Shown: positions 17,115-25,299 of the stretch, piece after piece
Position numbering within the stretch: position 1 is the stretch's first letter
Layout: each line of letters opens with the position of its first letter
Assembly: GCA_036383255.1 (NCBI GenBank)
Contig: DASVOS010000011.1
Coordinates: 64,007-128,006, forward strand
Source of the DNA: Gammaproteobacteria bacterium
Lineage (GTDB): Bacteria; Pseudomonadota; Gammaproteobacteria; Natronospirales; REEB76
Length of the DNA stretch: 64,000 nt
Direction: 5' to 3'
Position numbers and translations under genes: made by a program
The notes under the pieces: generated by a model
Databases searched by the model: none
What the model saw: the letters and a program-made list of their open reading frames with translations, nothing else
Told to the model about the DNA's origin: nothing

Positions 17115-17146
17115 GCCCGACAATCGCTGCCCCGGGCGGGCTTTTT
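17115..17146 (+). terminator. Intrinsic terminator for the NUDIX-fdxA transcript
   Basis: Arms GCCCG (17115-17119) and CGGGC (17137-17141) are followed directly by CTTTTTC. A second pairing, GGGCAGC (17110-17116) with GCTGCCC (17126-17132), competes with it. Confidence 0.65.
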
Positions 17147-17150
17147 CGGA

Positions 17151-17182
17151 CAAAAAAGAAGGGCCGCGTTTGCACGCGGCCC
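17151..17182 (-). terminator. Intrinsic terminator for xerD
   Basis: On the minus strand the stem GGGCCGCG / CGCGGCCC (17161-17182) with a six-base loop is followed by TTCTTTTTTG. It lies 21 bases after the xerD stop. Confidence 0.75.
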
Positions 17183-17202
17183 CAGGGGGTTACACCAAGA
17201 AC

Positions 17203-18180
17203 TCAGCCCCTCGGATGGTGCTTCGAGTGCACATCCTTCAGGCGCTCGCGCGCCACATGGGTGTAGATCTGCGTGGTGGACACGTCGCTGTGGCCCAGCA
17301 GCATCTGCACCACGCGCAGGTCGGCGCCGTGGTTCAGGAGATGCGTGGCGAACGCGTGCCGCAGGGTGTGCGGCGACAGCGAGGCCGAGATGTTGGCCGC
17401 CTCGGCGTAGCGCTTGATGATGTGCCAGAACGCCTGGCGCGTCATGTAGTCGCTGCGGCGGGTCGGGAACAGGTAGTCCGACTGGCGGCCGCCCAGGATG
17501 TCCAGGCGCGCGTCGGTCAGGAACTTCTCGATCCACTTGGTGGCTTCTTCGCCCACCGGGACCAAGCGCTCGCGATTGCCCTTGCCGAGCACCCGCACCA
17601 CGCCCTGCTTGAGGTTGACCTGCGACATGCGCACCGAGACGAGCTCGGACACGCGCAGGCCTGTGGCGTACAGGAGCTCCAGCATGGCGCGGTCGCGGAT
17701 ACCGAGCGGTTCAGCCACGTCCGGGGCGCGGAGCAACGACTCCACTTCGCCCTCGCTGAGGGACTTGGGCAGCGGACGGCCGAGCTTCGGCATGTCGATA
17801 CGGGTGGTCGGGTCCTCCGCCAGCTTGCCCTCGCGGAGCATGTGGCGGTAGAAGCGGCGGATGCTCGAGAGCTGCCGCGCGGTGGAGCGCGGACGGGCGC
17901 CCTGCTGCACGCGCCAGGCGAGGAACGCGAGGAGATGCTCCCGCTGCGCCTCCATGAGTTCGACGCCCTGGCCTTCCAGCCAGCGGGAGAGTCCCGAAAG
18001 ATCGGCGCGGTACGCGGCCAGGGTGTTCTCCGAGAGACCACGCTCGCTCCACATGGAATCGAGGAAGCGTTCCACGTCCGGCTGCGGGTGACTGGGGTCG
18101 GTCACGTGCACGGACAGGGGCACCGGCACACTGCCGGGGATGGGGGTGTTGATCTCTCGCAGGTCTTTGTTCTCGCTCAT
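17203..18180 (-). CDS. xerD: Tyrosine recombinase XerD
   Basis: 325 residues. The N-terminal SAM-like core-binding domain covers about 30-125, the catalytic domain about 145-320. All catalytic residues are visible: Arg in ATGLRVSEL, Lys in GKGNRER, HTLRHAFATHLL (H-x2-R), LGHSDVS (H) and the tyrosine nucleophile in TQIYTHV. With XerC it resolves chromosome dimers at dif. It carries about 25 extra residues at the N-terminus (INTPIPGSVPVPLSV) compared with E. coli XerD. This is the host housekeeping gene, not a phage integrase. Confidence 0.93.
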   Translation of the reverse strand: MSENKDLREINTPIPGSVPVPLSVHVTDPSHPQPDVERFLDSMWSERGLSENTLAAYRADLSGLSRWLEGQGVELMEAQREHLLAFLAWRVQQGARPRSTARQLSSIRRFYRHMLREGKLAEDPTTRIDMPKLGRPLPKSLSEGEVESLLRAPDVAEPLGIRDRAMLELLYATGLRVSELVSVRMSQVNLKQGVVRVLGKGNRERLVPVGEEATKWIEKFLTDARLDILGGRQSDYLFPTRRSDYMTRQAFWHIIKRYAEAANISASLSPHTLRHAFATHLLNHGADLRVVQMLLGHSDVSTTQIYTHVARERLKDVHSKHHPRG

Positions 18181-18379
18181 GGGCGCATCCCTTTAATTTA
18201 GTGTGCTAACCAGTTCCCGACTTCCTGTCCGGGTGTGGCAAGTCTCGGTGCTTTTATCGGTTAACACCGTGATGAGGTTCACACTTATATGTCAAATATA
18301 TACCACTTTTGACAATATATGCCAGGTACCCCCTGCTCGGCTTGCCCTCGAAGGCCCCAACCGGGATACTGCCGGGCCC
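18181..18379. promoter_or_regulatory. AT-rich divergent promoter region xerD/acyltransferase
   Basis: The 199 bases between divergent genes are much richer in A+T than their surroundings. TGTCAA (18290-18295) and TTGACA (18309-18314) form an inverted pair of -35-like hexamers facing outward, one for each direction. I could not find good -10 hexamers at 16-18 bases from them. CGGTTAACACCG at 18258 is a second small inverted repeat. A promoter role is inferred. Confidence 0.4.
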
Positions 18380-19111
18380 ATGACGCCGCTCTCTAAGTCC
18401 TTGAATCTATTGTTTCCCTGGCGGGTCTGGCTGGTGATGCTGCTGTTCGTGCTGCCTTCCATGCTGGTGGTCATCGTGCTGCCGGGGCGGGACCGGCGGC
18501 GCCGGGCCGCCCACTGGAGTGCCCGCACCCTGTTCCGCCTGATCGGAGTCCACCTCCAGGTAAAGGGACTCCATAACCTGCCCCAAGTCTGCATCGTGGC
18601 CGCCAACCATGCGAGCTACCTGGACGGCGCCATTCTCGCTGCGGCGCTGCCGCCCCGCTTCGGTTTCGTCATCAAGCGCGAGATCACCCGCGTGCCGGTG
18701 GTGGGCTGGATGCTGCAGCGATTGGGTTCGGAGTTCGTTGAACGCTTCGACAAGCACGGAGCGCACCGCGACGCCAAGCGCCTGATGCGGCGCGCCGGCG
18801 AGGAGAGCTGCCTCGGCGTGTTTCCGGAGGGGACCTTCGTCGCGGCGCCGGGGCTGCGCGCCTTCCACCTCGGCGGTTTCCTGGCGGCCGCCCGCTCAGG
18901 GCTGCCGGTGACTCCCGTCGCGATCCGCGGCGCGCGCAGCATCCTGCCGGCACACTGCTGGTGGCCTCGTCCCGGCCATCTTGAAGTCGAAGTGATGGAA
19001 CCGGTGGCGCCGCGGGCCCGCAACGGCGACGCAGCGCGGCATCTGCGCGACGCGGTGCGCGCGCGCGTGCTCGCCCACTGCGGCGAGCCGGACACCCAGC
19101 ACCACCCGTGA
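18380..19111 (+). CDS. Lysophospholipid (1-acyl-glycerol-3-phosphate) acyltransferase family
   Basis: 243 residues from ATG 18380. NHASYLDG is the catalytic NHx4D motif and GVFPEGTF the FPEGT substrate motif of PlsC-type enzymes. An N-terminal membrane anchor (LVMLLFVLPSMLVVIVL) is present. It transfers an acyl chain to a lysophospholipid or similar acceptor at the inner membrane. The exact acceptor is unclear; the sequence is shorter and more divergent than housekeeping PlsC. It has no close partner on the same strand. Confidence 0.85.
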   Translation: MTPLSKSLNLLFPWRVWLVMLLFVLPSMLVVIVLPGRDRRRRAAHWSARTLFRLIGVHLQVKGLHNLPQVCIVAANHASYLDGAILAAALPPRFGFVIKREITRVPVVGWMLQRLGSEFVERFDKHGAHRDAKRLMRRAGEESCLGVFPEGTFVAAPGLRAFHLGGFLAAARSGLPVTPVAIRGARSILPAHCWWPRPGHLEVEVMEPVAPRARNGDAARHLRDAVRARVLAHCGEPDTQHHP

Positions 19112-19131
19112 CCTGCGGTGAGAACCTGTTT

Positions 19132-19153
19132 CGCGGCGCAGGCATGCGCCGCG
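19132..19153. terminator. Hairpin between convergent acyltransferase and TPR genes
   Basis: Perfect 9-bp stem CGCGGCGCA / TGCGCCGCG with loop GGCA. Its form (stem ending CA-loop-TG) resembles single units of the hairpin cascades. Confidence 0.5.
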
Positions 19154-19160
19154 GATCTGA

Positions 19161-20378
19161 TCAACTGCTGCGGCTGCTGAGATAGCGCAGCCAGGCCTCG
19201 GCCTGGGTGCGCGCATCGTCGTACTTCAGGGCCTCGCGCAGCGAGGCACTGCCCTCGTCGTACTGGCGGTTCTGCACCTGGGCGATGCCCTGCAGCAGCC
19301 AGGCGCGGCCCGGGCGCTTGAGCCCGCCGCGGGCGATGGCCTTCTTCGCGGTGTCGATGGCGGAGAACCACTCGTGTCGCTGGGTGTATATCTGCGCCTG
19401 GGCGAGGTAAGCCTCGCCGCTCTTCGACTGCTTCACCGCCTCGCCCAGCGCCGCCACCGTGCGCTCCATGTCGCCGGCATCCTGCCAGGTGCTGGCGAGC
19501 AGCATGTAGTTCGCCTCGCTCGCCGGCAGCGCGCCGGACTGCAACCCTTCCTGCAGCACCACGCCCGCCTGGTAGGGGACGTTGTTCTGCAGGTAGAGCG
19601 ACACGAGGTTCATGTAGTCCTGGCTCTGGCGGATCATGCCCTGGCGGTACATGAGCGCGTAGACCGCGAGCGCCTTGGAGGCATCGCCGGACTGGGCGTA
19701 GGCCTGGCCGAGCTGCTGCCAGTATTGAATCTGGTCCGGGAAGCGCGCCAGCGCGGACTGGAGCGTCTCCGCCGCGCCTGCGTAGTCGTGGTTCTGGTAC
19801 TGGCAGGAGACGAGGATCTGGTACCACTCCGAGGGCGGCTCGGTGGTGAGGTCGAGGGCGCGCTTGGCCTCCGGCGCGGCCTGGCGGCAGGCGCCGAGCT
19901 GGGCGTAGGCCTGGGCCAGGGTGATGAGCACGTCCGCAGGCGGGTTCTCCTGGCCCTGCAGGGAGTTGCGCAGCGTGTCGACGCCGGCCTGGTACTGGCC
20001 GTTCGCCACCAGCAGCTTGCCCAAGGTGAGCTGCGCCTCGCGCTGCTCGCTGCCTGAGAGGATGCCTTGCTGCACCACCGGCTGCAGCGAGGATTGCGCG
20101 CTGGCGTAATCGCCGCGCGCCGCGTAGAGGTCGGCGCTGAGCTCGCGCACCACCGCCGCCTCGTAGGCATTGGTGGTCACGCCCTGCAGATAGCCGAGCT
20201 GGGTGAGCGCGTCGGCGTACTGGCCGCCGCGGATCAGGTTCTGCACCGTGCGCATCTTGCGGAACAGGCTGGTGGAGATCACCCCCTGGTTGAGCACGGT
20301 CTCGGCATAGGCGGCGCCGGCGAGGCCCATGCCCAGGCAAGCCAGCACGGCGGCGGTCAATAGTCGGCACTTGCTCAT
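19161..20378 (-). CDS. Periplasmic TPR protein of the TonB operon
   Basis: 405 residues with a signal peptide (LACLGMGLAGAAYA) and about ten TPR-like helical repeats (for example AQAYAQLGACRQAAPEAKRA, PDQIQYWQQLGQAYAQSG). TPR proteins of this kind close TtpC-ExbB-ExbD-TonB operons and are thought to sit in the periplasm near the transducer. The start overlaps the TonB stop by ATGA. It is the last gene of a five-gene operon. Confidence 0.88.
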   Translation of the reverse strand: MSKCRLLTAAVLACLGMGLAGAAYAETVLNQGVISTSLFRKMRTVQNLIRGGQYADALTQLGYLQGVTTNAYEAAVVRELSADLYAARGDYASAQSSLQPVVQQGILSGSEQREAQLTLGKLLVANGQYQAGVDTLRNSLQGQENPPADVLITLAQAYAQLGACRQAAPEAKRALDLTTEPPSEWYQILVSCQYQNHDYAGAAETLQSALARFPDQIQYWQQLGQAYAQSGDASKALAVYALMYRQGMIRQSQDYMNLVSLYLQNNVPYQAGVVLQEGLQSGALPASEANYMLLASTWQDAGDMERTVAALGEAVKQSKSGEAYLAQAQIYTQRHEWFSAIDTAKKAIARGGLKRPGRAWLLQGIAQVQNRQYDEGSASLREALKYDDARTQAEAWLRYLSSRSS

Positions 20379-21037
20379 CCGCCGCCTCCCTGGCTAAACG
20401 CCACGATCACAGAGGTGTCGCGCGGCTGCGCGAGCGGCTTGAACTTCCACTTCACCACCGCGCGCAGGGCCGCGTCGTCGAACACGCCGCGGCGCGGCTT
20501 GGCATCGGTCACCACGGCGTTTGACACGCTGCCATCGGGCTCGACGGTGAACTTCACCGTCACCGAGCCGGATTCGATGCCGGCGCGGATCGCCTGCGGC
20601 GGGAACTTGGGCTCGACGCGCTCCATCAGCACGATGTCACCCACCGCCAGCACCGGCTGCCGGGCGGGCGCGGTGGAGGCCGCGGGCGCGGCCTGCTCCG
20701 GCGCAGCCTCGGCGATGGCCTGGGCCGGCAGGGTGGCGAAGGGCGGCTTGAACGCGGGCAGTGCCATGGAGGGCAACGGCAGGTCCGGCGGCTGCACCCG
20801 CGCGAGACTCGTGTCTTCCGGCAGCGGCGGCGTGCGGTTGGTGCCGGGCTTGTCCGGCAGCACGTTGAGCTGCAGGTTGCGGCTGGTCTGGGTATTGAGG
20901 TTCACCACGCTGGTGGTGTCGCCGCCGGCGCGGGCGCTGAGCTGGAACTGGCGGCCCACCACCAGGCTCTGCATGGCGACGAGCACGCCCATCACCATGA
21001 ACAGGCCGATGACGAAGGAGCCGGCGTAGCGCAGCAT
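20375..21037 (-). CDS. TonB-type energy transducer
   Basis: About 220 residues from ATG 21037, preceded by GAGG. It has an N-terminal membrane helix (FVIGLFMVMGVLVAM), a proline/alanine-rich periplasmic spacer (about 90-150) and a TonB C-terminal domain (PKFPPQAIRAGIESGSVTV to AVVKWKFKP). It should couple inner-membrane proton force to outer-membrane receptors. The gene begins ten bases after the ExbB-like stop. In other operons of this type an exbD gene lies in that gap; here there is none. Confidence 0.88.
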   Translation of the reverse strand: MLRYAGSFVIGLFMVMGVLVAMQSLVVGRQFQLSARAGGDTTSVVNLNTQTSRNLQLNVLPDKPGTNRTPPLPEDTSLARVQPPDLPLPSMALPAFKPPFATLPAQAIAEAAPEQAAPAASTAPARQPVLAVGDIVLMERVEPKFPPQAIRAGIESGSVTVKFTVEPDGSVSNAVVTDAKPRRGVFDDAALRAVVKWKFKPLAQPRDTSVIVAFSQGGGG

Positions 21038-21047
21038 GGGTCTGCCC

Positions 21048-21569
21048 TCAGCCGCGCCGCAGCTTGTCGGCCAGGAGACGCGTCTCCCGGTCGGCACGGT
21101 CGCGCAGCGCGCGGGTGAAGAACAGCGCCACCAGCACCAGGGCGCCCGCCGCCAGCACCGGCACCGCTGCGCCGATCAGGGCCGATGCCACGCGCTGCTG
21201 GCCGGCGGCGCCACCCAGCGTCTGGGCGTCCAGCACCCGCATGAGCCCGCCCACCGAGCCGAACAGGCCCAGCAGGAACATCACCGCCACCAGCGACTGG
21301 ATGAAGTTCACGGAACGGTGGGTCTCGCCGAACACGCTGGCGACGATCTGCTTGCGCGCGCGGCGCGCCGACTTGAGGTCGGCGCCGCTGTAGCGCTTCC
21401 AGCGGCGCAACGCGATCTCCTGGGCCTGGGGGTAGACGAAGAAGAAGTACCAGTAGCGCTCCACGATGAGCGTCCACAACGCGACCGCCAGCAGGAGCAG
21501 CAGCCACAGGATGCCGCCGGCTGCGAACAGCCCGGCGAAGCCGCTGAGGAAGTCGCGCAGCGCCTGCAT
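21048..21569 (-). CDS. MotA/TolQ/ExbB proton-channel family protein
   Basis: 173 residues with three membrane helices: WLLLLLAVALWTLIVERY, LVAVMFLLGLFGSVGG and VPVLAAGALVLVALFFTRAL. VERYWYFFF and GLFGSVGGL are ExbB2-like blocks. It would form the pentameric channel with an ExbD partner, which is not encoded nearby. It overlaps the upstream TtpC-like gene by one base and the next gene follows after ten. Confidence 0.87.
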   Translation of the reverse strand: MQALRDFLSGFAGLFAAGGILWLLLLLAVALWTLIVERYWYFFFVYPQAQEIALRRWKRYSGADLKSARRARKQIVASVFGETHRSVNFIQSLVAVMFLLGLFGSVGGLMRVLDAQTLGGAAGQQRVASALIGAAVPVLAAGALVLVALFFTRALRDRADRETRLLADKLRRG

Positions 21570-22942
21570 CAGCGCGCCGCCGCCGCCTTGGTCGCGGCCA
21601 GCTTCTCGGCCCGCGCCGCCAGGATCGCCGCGCTCTGCTCCTCGAGCATGTGCAGGAGCTGCTCGCTGCGTGCGCTCATCATGCCGTGGAAGAACAGCAG
21701 GATCACCGCCACCAGGAGGCCCAGCCAGGTGGTGACCAGGGCCGAGCCGATGCCGCCCGCCACCTGCGCGCCGGTGCTGCCGAACAGGTTCATGGCCTGG
21801 AACGTGCTCATCACGCCGGCGATGGTGCCGAGGATGCCGAGCAGCACCGCCACCAGCGCCAGGATGCGCAGCAGGCCGAGGCGCGCCTCGATCACCGGCC
21901 GCTCGCGCAGCAGGGTCTCGTCCAGGCGCAGCCCCAGGGTGTCCGCGTCATCCGCCTTGCTCTCGTTGAACACCGAGAGGATGCGGCCCAGCGGATTGCC
22001 GAGGTCGGGCTTGCTCGAGCCCATCTGCTTCTTGATCTTGCCGCCCACCAGCACGAGGTAGGTGCCGCGTTCGAGGATGATCAGCAGGCCGATGATGCCG
22101 AGCACGATGATGATCCAGCCGGTGGTGTGGCCCTGGGCCACGCGCTCCATCACGCTCGGCTGGTTCGCGAGGCTGCGCAGGAGGTCGCCGCCGCTCGGGT
22201 CAACCGCCATCGGCAGCACGCCACTCGAGGCGTTGCTCAGGTTGCCGGCGAGCGAGCGCCAGTGCCCGTCGGGCTGCCGGTCCGGCTGCACCAGGGCGCC
22301 GGTCTCGGGCACGAACCTCAGGAAGCTGTTGCCGTTCACCGCGGTGAACACGCCCACGCGCACCACCGGCACCTTCTCGGAGGTGCCGTCCTCGTGGCTC
22401 ACGGTGGCCTGGAACTTGCTCACCTGGCCCTCGGCCGTCATCTCCTGCTGCATCAGGAACCACAGCTTGTGCAGATCGTCCGGCGTCGGCAGGTCGTTGC
22501 TCTCGGCCAGCTTGGCCAGGAACACGCCGCGGCCCGGGTACTGGGTCGAGACCAGCGAGGCGTCCAGCGTGACCTTGAGGTCGCTGGCGGCCTGGCGCAC
22601 TTCGGTGAACACCTGGCTGTAGTCGCCCTCGCGGGTACGGATCTGGCTGTTGAGGTCGTCCAGCGTCTTCTTGTTGGCGTCGTAGCGCGCCTGCAGCTGG
22701 GCGTTGTTGGCCTGCTCGGTGGCGAGCGCCTGGCGCGCCGAGGCCAGGATCTGCTGCTGCTGGTCCGCGGCGTTGCGGAACTGCGCCTCGCGCTGCTGGT
22801 TCTGCGCGGTGTTCTGCTGCGCCGCGCTGCGCACCTGCTCCAGGAGCTGGTCCAGGCTGGCGGCAGGGGCGGCGTAGGCCGCAGAAGCCGCCGACAACGC
22901 GGCGGCGGCGATCAGGCCCTTGTTCAGGATGGAGATGCTCAT
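21569..22942 (-). CDS. TtpC-like fusion: periplasmic coiled coil plus ExbB domain
   Basis: 457 residues. A signal peptide is followed by a glutamine-rich coiled coil (about 25-110: QQNTAQNQQREAQFRNAADQ), a beta-rich periplasmic domain (about 110-255) and a C-terminal MotA/TolQ/ExbB domain (about 270-440). The last has WIIIVLGIIGLLIILERGTY and LLGILGTIAGVMSTFQAM. This is the build of TtpC, the extra ExbB-like component of TonB2 systems. It overlaps the DUF3450 stop by four bases. Confidence 0.88.
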   Translation of the reverse strand: MSISILNKGLIAAAALSAASAAYAAPAASLDQLLEQVRSAAQQNTAQNQQREAQFRNAADQQQQILASARQALATEQANNAQLQARYDANKKTLDDLNSQIRTREGDYSQVFTEVRQAASDLKVTLDASLVSTQYPGRGVFLAKLAESNDLPTPDDLHKLWFLMQQEMTAEGQVSKFQATVSHEDGTSEKVPVVRVGVFTAVNGNSFLRFVPETGALVQPDRQPDGHWRSLAGNLSNASSGVLPMAVDPSGGDLLRSLANQPSVMERVAQGHTTGWIIIVLGIIGLLIILERGTYLVLVGGKIKKQMGSSKPDLGNPLGRILSVFNESKADDADTLGLRLDETLLRERPVIEARLGLLRILALVAVLLGILGTIAGVMSTFQAMNLFGSTGAQVAGGIGSALVTTWLGLLVAVILLFFHGMMSARSEQLLHMLEEQSAAILAARAEKLAATKAAAAR

Positions 22943-23715
22943 TTGCCCACCTCCGGCGCCTGCACCGGCAGTTCCATGAGGTCCGGCGCCGCCTCCTTGT
23001 TCGCCACGGCGATCGCGTTGGAGACCGCGTTGCGGTAGTCGTTAGCCACCTGCCACTTGTGCGCGGCCTTGTCCCAGTAGCCCGTCTCGCTCTTGTCGAG
23101 CGTCTGGTAGGCCAGCAGGAGGTGGCCGACCCGCAGGAAGTTCACGGTGCGGGTCTTGCCCGCGTCGCTCACCTCGCCGCGGAACGCCTCCACCGTGCGG
23201 CCGGCGGCGATCTCGTCGTTGTAGGCACGCACCAGGTTCTGGAACTTGTCCGTCACCGGCACCGCCGCGTTGCCGATCTGCGCGCGCAGCTGCTGCACCC
23301 GTGCCTGACGCTCGTCCTGACGGTAGGGGATGTCGAGCTTCACGAACTGGCCGAGGCTGTCAGTCATCTGCAGCATCAGCGGCAGCAGGCTGTCGCGCAC
23401 GCCGCCCACCTGGGAGATCTGCTGGTTGAGCGAGTTGATCTGGTCGGACTGTGACTGGACGACCTGCTGCAGCTGGTCATCGTAGGCGCGCAGCTCGTCG
23501 GTCTGCTGGGTCACCTGCAGGTAGGTGTTCAGCATGTCCTGGGTCCCGCCCGTGACCGCATCCACTTTCTTCTGCGAGGCGGCGGCATTCTTGTCGATCT
23601 GCTCCTGGGCGGTGACGGCCGCCTGCACCTTGCTCGGCGCCGGTGCCGCAGCTGCCGCGAGGGAGATCGCAGCCAGCGCGAGCGCCAGGGGCGCGTGGGA
23701 GAGTGTCTTTTTCAT
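22939..23715 (-). CDS. DUF3450 periplasmic coiled-coil protein
   Basis: 258 residues with a signal peptide and a long coiled coil (about 70-110: QQVVQSQSDQINSLNQQISQ). DUF3450 proteins are the usual first gene of TtpC-type TonB operons. The end (YWDKAAHKWQVANDYR) is a conserved family block. It is the first gene of the five-gene minus-strand operon; the 212 bases upstream to the divergent hydrolase must hold its promoter, but I cannot assign hexamers. Confidence 0.88.
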   Translation of the reverse strand: MKKTLSHAPLALALAAISLAAAAAPAPSKVQAAVTAQEQIDKNAAASQKKVDAVTGGTQDMLNTYLQVTQQTDELRAYDDQLQQVVQSQSDQINSLNQQISQVGGVRDSLLPLMLQMTDSLGQFVKLDIPYRQDERQARVQQLRAQIGNAAVPVTDKFQNLVRAYNDEIAAGRTVEAFRGEVSDAGKTRTVNFLRVGHLLLAYQTLDKSETGYWDKAAHKWQVANDYRNAVSNAIAVANKEAAPDLMELPVQAPEVGK

Positions 23716-23927
23716 GACGGGACCACCCTAAGGTCGGATATTGGTATTGGATTCAATGGCTTCCGGAAAGATGGCCGTCAGGCACCCGGCGCCGGTATTT
23801 GAATTTAGCAGACCTGACATAAGGTTGGAACCGTCGCCTACTACCTTTTTAGTATCCGGTCCGACATGCCCGGCCGGCCTGCAGCGGCGCCCTATAATCG
23901 GCCCGTGGACCCGCACTCCCCGCCGCG

Positions 23928-24713
23928 ATGCTGAAGACCCTGACACGGCTGCGCCATGCCCGCCTGCGCGACCTCCTGAGCGGGCTCATGGTGAGCCTGG
24001 TGCTCTTCGGCTGCACCTACCTGCGCAAGCCGCCCGGCCCCATCCCCGTGAAGGAGATCCCGGCACCCCAGCAATCCCCGTTGCGGGCACTGGTCATCGT
24101 GCTGCCCGGCAAGAGCGACGACCTAGACGACCTGGCGGACTCCGGCATCGCCCAGGCGGTGCAGCGGGCCTGGCCCCAGGCGGACGTGCTGTTGGCCGGC
24201 GCCACGCTGCGCTACTACGGCGATGGCCGCCTCGCCCAGCGCCTGCACGATGAGATCATCACGCCGGCCCGCGCGCGCGGTTACCGGGAGATCTGGCTGA
24301 CCGGCGCCTCCATGGGCGGCATGGGCACGCTGCTCTACGAGCGCCAGTATCCCCATGAAGTCACGGGCCTGGTGCTGTACGCGCCGTTCATGGGCGCTCC
24401 CAGCCTCGTGAGGCGCATCGCCGGCGCCGGCGGCCCCGCTGCCTGGGATCCGGGTCCGGTGCCGGAACGGGTCGACGGCGACAACTACCAGACCGAGATG
24501 TGGCGGGTGGTGAAGAGCTGGCAGGACCCGAAAGAAGCGGCACGGATCTGGCTCAGCTGCGGCGACAGGGACCGTTTCATCGAGGCGGCACGGACCATCG
24601 CACCGCTCCTGCCGTCCGATCACTTCATCGTGGAGACGGGCGGCCATGACTGGGACGTGTGGGATGCGGGCGCCGAGAAGGCCTTCGCCCGGATCGCCGC
24701 CCTGCCCCGCTGA
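23928..24713 (+). CDS. Alpha/beta-hydrolase, probable lipoprotein
   Basis: 261 residues. An N-terminal hydrophobic segment ends in LVLFGC, a plausible lipobox. The nucleophile elbow is GASMGG (serine), and GGHDWDVW gives the catalytic histidine. The acid is probably in CGDRDRF. The family is generic, esterase or thioesterase-like. It is divergent from the TonB operon and 58 bases ahead of a small secreted protein on the same strand. Confidence 0.83.
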   Translation: MLKTLTRLRHARLRDLLSGLMVSLVLFGCTYLRKPPGPIPVKEIPAPQQSPLRALVIVLPGKSDDLDDLADSGIAQAVQRAWPQADVLLAGATLRYYGDGRLAQRLHDEIITPARARGYREIWLTGASMGGMGTLLYERQYPHEVTGLVLYAPFMGAPSLVRRIAGAGGPAAWDPGPVPERVDGDNYQTEMWRVVKSWQDPKEAARIWLSCGDRDRFIEAARTIAPLLPSDHFIVETGGHDWDVWDAGAEKAFARIAALPR

Positions 24714-24771
24714 GCGCATCCGGCCGGCGGGCCTGGGCGTATCCACGTACAACCGGCCAAGGGAAGTCCCC

Positions 24772-25236
24772 ATGAGACGCCTGTTCCTCGCTGTCCTGCT
24801 CATCGCCGCCTGCCGGGCCTCTGCCGCCGCCGCGCCGCCGCAGGACCCGCTGTCGGCCCAACTCATCGGCTACGAGACCCGCGCCTGGGAAGACGCGAAG
24901 CGCAAGGACTATGCCGACCTGGCGGCGCTCCTCGCCGACGACTACGTCGACCACTTCCCCAACGGCCGCATGCTGCACAAGGCCGATGTGCTCGCCTATC
25001 TGCGCGGCGTGGAACTGCTGGACTACTCGTTGCGCAGCTTCCAGGTCATCCGGCTCGGCGAAGGCTCGGCACTGCTGCTCTACGAGTCCCGCGCCCGGGG
25101 ACGGGAGAACGCCGCCACCTCCCGTGACGAGCAGAAAGGCAGCCTGACCGAGACCCATGCCAGCGTGATCTCCATCTGGGCGAAGCGCGGCGGCAGGTGG
25201 CAGAACGTCTTCTACCAGGAGACGGACATCAAGTAG
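24772..25236 (+). CDS. Secreted NTF2-like (DUF4440-type) protein
   Basis: 154 residues from ATG 24772. A signal peptide is followed by an NTF2-like fold (ETRAWEDAKRKDYADLAALL, then DDYVDHFPNGRML). The family includes small-molecule binders and a few enzymes; no catalytic residues can be assigned. It may be co-transcribed with the hydrolase upstream. Confidence 0.78.
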   Translation: MRRLFLAVLLIAACRASAAAAPPQDPLSAQLIGYETRAWEDAKRKDYADLAALLADDYVDHFPNGRMLHKADVLAYLRGVELLDYSLRSFQVIRLGEGSALLLYESRARGRENAATSRDEQKGSLTETHASVISIWAKRGGRWQNVFYQETDIK

Positions 25237-25299
25237 CCCTGCTATGGCGGCGGCTGGGCGCGGCCTTTAGACTAGCGCGTCGCAACGGCGAGCTTCTCC

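Noticed and set aside
17203-18180. Phage or island integrase
   Set aside because: Length, catalytic motifs and lack of adjacent att-like repeats or cargo fit housekeeping XerD.
23728-23946. Small minus-strand ORF before the DUF3450 gene
   Set aside because: No ribosome site and no family pattern; it lies in the region that should hold the promoter.
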